From positions 3,348,001 to 3,412,000 of the forward strand of contig NZ_CP087196.1 of NCBI RefSeq assembly GCF_024749285.1: a DNA stretch of 64,000 bases, given 5' to 3'. Positions 60,662 to 64,000 of the stretch are shown in pieces. Source of the stretch: Pseudomonas sp. B21-015. GTDB lineage: Bacteria; Pseudomonadota; Gammaproteobacteria; Pseudomonadales; Pseudomonadaceae. A model generated the notes under the pieces. That model had not been told where the DNA came from, did not search any database, and saw only the letters and a program-made list of their open reading frames with translations. How positions within the stretch are numbered: the stretch's first letter is position 1; each line of letters opens with the position of its first letter. The translations under genes were made by a program, and so were the position numbers.

Positions 60662-63600
60662 TAGATGCGTTCCATCTTCGGTAACCACACTCTAATCAAC
60701 GAAAAGAGGCGATCCAGGTCGATGGGCTTGGCCAGATAATCGTTTGAGCCGGCCTGCAAGCAGCGCTCCTGATCGTCCTTCATGGCCTTGGCCGTCACTG
60801 CGATGATCGGCAGCTTGCGCCAGCGCGGATCCTTGCGGATTTCGAGGGTGGCTTCGAAACCATCCATTTCCGGCATCATCACGTCCATCAGCACCAGGTC
60901 GATGTCCTCGACTTCATTCAATCGCTCGATCGCTTCACGGCCATTGCGGCCAATGACCACGACGGCGCCCTTTTGCTCCAGTGCACTGGTCAGGGCGAAA
61001 ATGTTGCGTACATCGTCATCCACCAGCAGCACTTTGCGCCCCTCGAAGACCTTGTCGCGGCTGCGGGCGGTCTTGAGCATCGTTTGGCGTTCATGGGACA
61101 ACCGCGATTCGACTTTGTGCAGAAAGAGTGTCACTTCATCCAGCAACCGCTCGGGCGAGCGCGCGCCCTTGATGATGATCGAACGTGAATACTTGCGCAG
61201 CTCGGCCTCTTCGTCCCGGGTCAGGTTGCGCCCGGTATAGACGATCACCGGCGGGAACGAGCAGATATCCTCGGTGGACATGCGCTTGAGCAAGTCGTTG
61301 CCGAGCATGTCCGGCAGCTTCAGGTCGATGATCATGCAGTCGAAAATCGTGGTGCGCAGCAGGTCGAGTGCATCCTGCGCCAGGCCGACGGCTGTGATCT
61401 CGATGTCTTCGTCGCCGATCAGTCGGGCGATGCTGTCGCGCTGCACATTATCGTCTTCGACCAGCAATATGCGTTTGACCTTCTGGGTCAGCCTGGCTTC
61501 GAGGCGGGCAAACACCTCCTTGAGCTCCTCGCGCGTGGTCGGCTTGACCGCGTAACCGATGGCGCCCATGTGCATGGCGGTCTCGACGCGGTCTTCGACC
61601 GAAATCACGTGAACCGGAATATGCCGGGTTTCGGCCTGTTCTTTCAGACGCTGCAATACCGACAGCCCGGAATGATCCGGCAGGCGCATGTCCAGCAGGA
61701 TCGCATCGGGAATGAATTGCCTGGCCAGGTCGTAGCCTTCATCGGCACCGTGGGCCACCAGGCACTGATAACCCAGTTCATGGGCCAGATCGTAGAGGAT
61801 GTGCGCAAAGTCCGGCTCATCCTCCACCACCAGGATGCAACGAGTGGCGAATGGCGCGTTGTTGCGATCATCGTCGAAGCGCGGAATGTCGACGTCGGCA
61901 ACCAGCGGCACAGGCGCGGCAACCTCGGCGCTTTTCGATATAAGAGCCGGCACGGCCACCGGTGTGGCTTTCATCGTTTCGACAGGCGTATCGCCCGGTT
62001 CGACGTAGTGCTGCGGCAAGACCAGGGTGAACACGCTGCCCTGCCCAGGCGTGCTGGTCAGGCTGATGGAGCCGCCCAGCAACTTGGCCAGATCACGGGA
62101 AATCGACAGGCCCAGGCCGGTACCGCCGTAACGACGGTTGGTGGAGCCATCGGCCTGACGGAAAGCTTCGAAAATGCTTTCCTGCTGCTCGGGCGCGATG
62201 CCGATCCCGGAATCGCGGATGATAAAGGCAATGCCGTCGCCCGGCACAGCGGCGACGCTCAGGCTGACGGTGCCCTTTTCGGTGAACTTCACCGCGTTGG
62301 ACAGCAGGTTCTTGATCACTTGCTCCAGACGCTGGCGGTCGGTGAACACCAGCAGCGGCGCATCGGCCTGCAACTGGACCTCAAAATCCAGTTTCTTGTC
62401 TGCGGCCAACGGCTGGAACATGCCATGCAGACCTTCCACCAGGCGCTCGACGCTGGTGTTCTCCGGACGCACGTCGAGCTTGCCGGCCTCGACCTTGGAA
62501 ATGTCGAGAATGTCGTTGATCAGGTTGAGCAAGTCGTTGCCGGCGGAGTAGATCGACTCGGCGAACTTGACCTGCTCGGCGCTGAGGTTTTCCTGCGGGT
62601 TTTCCGCCAACAGTTTGGCCAGAATCAGCGAACTGTTCAGCGGCGTGCGTAGCTCGTGGGACATGTTCGCGAGGAATTCGGACTTGTACTTGCTGGAGCG
62701 CTGCAACTCTTCGGCACGCGCTTCGAGCTCAACCTGGGCCTGATTCAATTCGGTGTTCTTCAGGTCCATGGCATCGCGTTGCTCGGCCAGTACCTGCGCC
62801 TGTTCGGCAAGTTGCTCGTTGGTTTGCTCCAGTTCGATTTGCTGGGCTTCCAGGTGAGCCTGGGACTTCTTGAGAATCCGCGATTGCCCTTCCAGTTCTT
62901 CATTGGCGGTCTTGAGCTCTTCTTGCTGAACCTGTAGCTCTTCGTTGAGTTGCTGGGTTTCGGCCAGCACCTCCTGCAAGCGCTGGCGATAGCGAGCCGC
63001 CTCTATCGAGGTGCCAATGTTGGCGGCAATCAGTTCAAGCAGTTCGACGTCACGATCCGTCAGCGGCCGCAGGAACCCCAGCTCAATCACACCGTTGACC
63101 CGGTCATCGTCGCTGGTCGGCGCCACCAGCACGCTATGTGGCAAACCTTCGCCCAGGCCGGAGCTGACTTTGAAGTAGTCGCCCGGCACGTCATCAAGAC
63201 GAATCAGGCGCGCCTGTTGCGCCACTTGGCCGACAATGCCTTCACCACTGTAAATCTGCTGTTCAAGCGCCTCCTGTTCCCGGGAGAAACCATAAGACGC
63301 AATGCGCTTGAGGCCACCATGCTCCTCACGGACATAGATCGCCGCGACGGCAGTGCCCAGATATTGTGCGCAGAACTGCAGAATGTTGCGCCCCAACAGA
63401 TTGAGGGATAACTGCCCCAGGACTTGCTCGGCCAGTTCGGTCTGGCCGTTGCGCAACCAGGCTTGCTGCTCCAGGCGCTGGGCGCTGGCCTGTTGCGCGG
63501 CGAAGTTGGCACTGTAGCTCTGGGACAGGTTGAGCAAATCCCGGCGGCCAATGTAGGCCAGCAACCCGCTGATACCGGCCACGAACAACAGATAAAGGGC

Positions 63601-64000
63601 GATGCTCCAAATCGTGGTACGACGCACTTCCTCGTTGCGCGTGGCACGCAACTGCTGCTCCATGTCGATCACGTCTTCGAATTGCTTGCGAATCTCATCG
63701 GTCAGCCGCTTGCCACGCCCGGCCTTGATTGCGCTGCGGTAGTCACCGCTTGCGCGCTGCAAATCGATCAACGATTGCGCGTAATTGGCCCATTCCGTGT
63801 GCAAGGCCTGGAGCCGGTGCAGGCGGTCGGTCTGGACCGGGTTGTCTGCGGTCAGTTCGAGCAAGGTATTGAGGGCGACCTCTATTCTTGGCTTGGCCGT
63901 CTCATAGGGCTCAAGAAAATGCTCGTCGCTACTGAGCAGGAAGCCGCGCATTCCGGTTTCCAGATCAACGGTCAGCTTGATCGCCTCATTGGCATTATTG
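60661..64000 (-). CDS. Hybrid sensor histidine kinase with CHASE3, GAF and three REC domains (5' end beyond window)
   Basis: More than 1100 residues are visible; the N-terminus runs off base 64000. In order: CHASE3-like periplasmic region (DLETGMRGFLLSSDEHFLEP), membrane helix (IWSIALYLLFVAGISGLLAY), GAF domain, long coiled coil, HisKA (FLANMSHELRTPLNSSL), HATPase_c (NLLSNAVKFT, GGTGLGLSIS) and three receivers (CILVVEDEPD, RILLVEDDNV, KVLLVDDDVR). It heads the operon with cheR, cheB remnant, REC-kinase and REC. Confidence 0.93.
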   Translation of the reverse strand, partial: NNANEAIKLTVDLETGMRGFLLSSDEHFLEPYETAKPRIEVALNTLLELTADNPVQTDRLHRLQALHTEWANYAQSLIDLQRASGDYRSAIKAGRGKRLTDEIRKQFEDVIDMEQQLRATRNEEVRRTTIWSIALYLLFVAGISGLLAYIGRRDLLNLSQSYSANFAAQQASAQRLEQQAWLRNGQTELAEQVLGQLSLNLLGRNILQFCAQYLGTAVAAIYVREEHGGLKRIASYGFSREQEALEQQIYSGEGIVGQVAQQARLIRLDDVPGDYFKVSSGLGEGLPHSVLVAPTSDDDRVNGVIELGFLRPLTDRDVELLELIAANIGTSIEAARYRQRLQEVLAETQQLNEELQVQQEELKTANEELEGQSRILKKSQAHLEAQQIELEQTNEQLAEQAQVLAEQRDAMDLKNTELNQAQVELEARAEELQRSSKYKSEFLANMSHELRTPLNSSLILAKLLAENPQENLSAEQVKFAESIYSAGNDLLNLINDILDISKVEAGKLDVRPENTSVERLVEGLHGMFQPLAADKKLDFEVQLQADAPLLVFTDRQRLEQVIKNLLSNAVKFTEKGTVSLSVAAVPGDGIAFIIRDSGIGIAPEQQESIFEAFRQADGSTNRRYGGTGLGLSISRDLAKLLGGSISLTSTPGQGSVFTLVLPQHYVEPGDTPVETMKATPVAVPALISKSAEVAAPVPLVADVDIPRFDDDRNNAPFATRCILVVEDEPDFAHILYDLAHELGYQCLVAHGADEGYDLARQFIPDAILLDMRLPDHSGLSVLQRLKEQAETRHIPVHVISVEDRVETAMHMGAIGYAVKPTTREELKEVFARLEARLTQKVKRILLVEDDNVQRDSIARLIGDEDIEITAVGLAQDALDLLRTTIFDCMIIDLKLPDMLGNDLLKRMSTEDICSFPPVIVYTGRNLTRDEEAELRKYSRSIIIKGARSPERLLDEVTLFLHKVESRLSHERQTMLKTARSRDKVFEGRKVLLVDDDVRNIFALTSALEQKGAVVVIGRNGREAIERLNEVEDIDLVLMDVMMPEMDGFEATLEIRKDPRWRKLPIIAVTAKAMKDDQERCLQAGSNDYLAKPIDLDRLFSLIRVWLPKMERI

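Overview
The window looks like a chromosome segment of a Pseudomonas of the P. fluorescens complex. The evidence is a complete mexEF-oprN-type RND operon, an MvaT/MvaU-family silencer, hcp-vgrG type VI secretion (T6SS) modules, an inverted pair of Pseudomonas REP sequences, an aaeXAB-like FUSC cluster and a CheR/hybrid-kinase signalling operon. Core genes are GC-rich. Several accessory stretches are more AT-rich, most clearly 20.8-21.9 kb.

Layout. (1) 1-1.7 kb: 5' part of vgrG (cut by the window edge) and hcp, both minus strand, with three 20-bp inverted repeats and a sigma54-like site upstream of hcp. (2) 1.9-25.0 kb: an accessory/defence region. It holds a small paralogous ORF, an MvaU-like silencer and a three-gene Shango-type anti-phage operon (TerB protein, BrxD-like ATPase, Lhr-like helicase). 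The helicase gene is split by a 1234-bp IS3-family element that left a TTG target duplication. After that come uncharacterised genes, a frameshifted metallophosphoesterase, an XRE regulator, a PrrC/RloC-like AAA ATPase with a CPLC zinc-hook motif, two unknown proteins, and a membrane-spanning patatin-like phospholipase overlapping a small partner gene. The region ends in a truncated GntR/MocR regulator at 24979. (3) 25.2-29.5 kb: core-like genes (conserved hypothetical, MDR oxidoreductase, LysR regulator). (4) 29.46-42.46 kb: two adjacent inserts bounded by three direct copies of the 3' end of lysR. The first carries a second T6SS module in the order hcp, vgrG, PAAR, Rhs with a deaminase-like toxin tip, immunity candidate and lipoprotein (all minus strand). 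The second carries merR, an NAD-dependent epimerase and an hxlR remnant. (5) 42.5-46.7 kb: decayed genes (PLP-enzyme tail, GNAT pieces, AMP-ligase stub, frameshifted ectoine-synthase-like gene) mixed with intact lipoprotein, hydrolase and MFS genes. (6) 47.2-53.2 kb: mexE-mexF-oprN. (7) 53.4-56.7 kb: FUSC/DUF1656/HlyD efflux cluster. (8) 57-64 kb: TPR protein and a signalling operon (hybrid kinase, cheR, a collapsed cheB, REC-kinase, stand-alone REC).

How the parts fit together. The two hcp-vgrG modules are close duplicates: the Hcps differ at 4 of 171 residues, and the vgrG 5' ends align over 767 bp without indels. Their upstream inverted repeats keep the same spacing, which suggests common enhancer-dependent control. 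Much of the rest is competition and defence cargo inserted between core genes. Several genes are broken by single-base shifts near short runs (IS orfB, metallophosphoesterase, ectC-like gene). These could be real decay or assembly errors. All functional calls come from reading motifs and family resemblance by eye; no database search was run.
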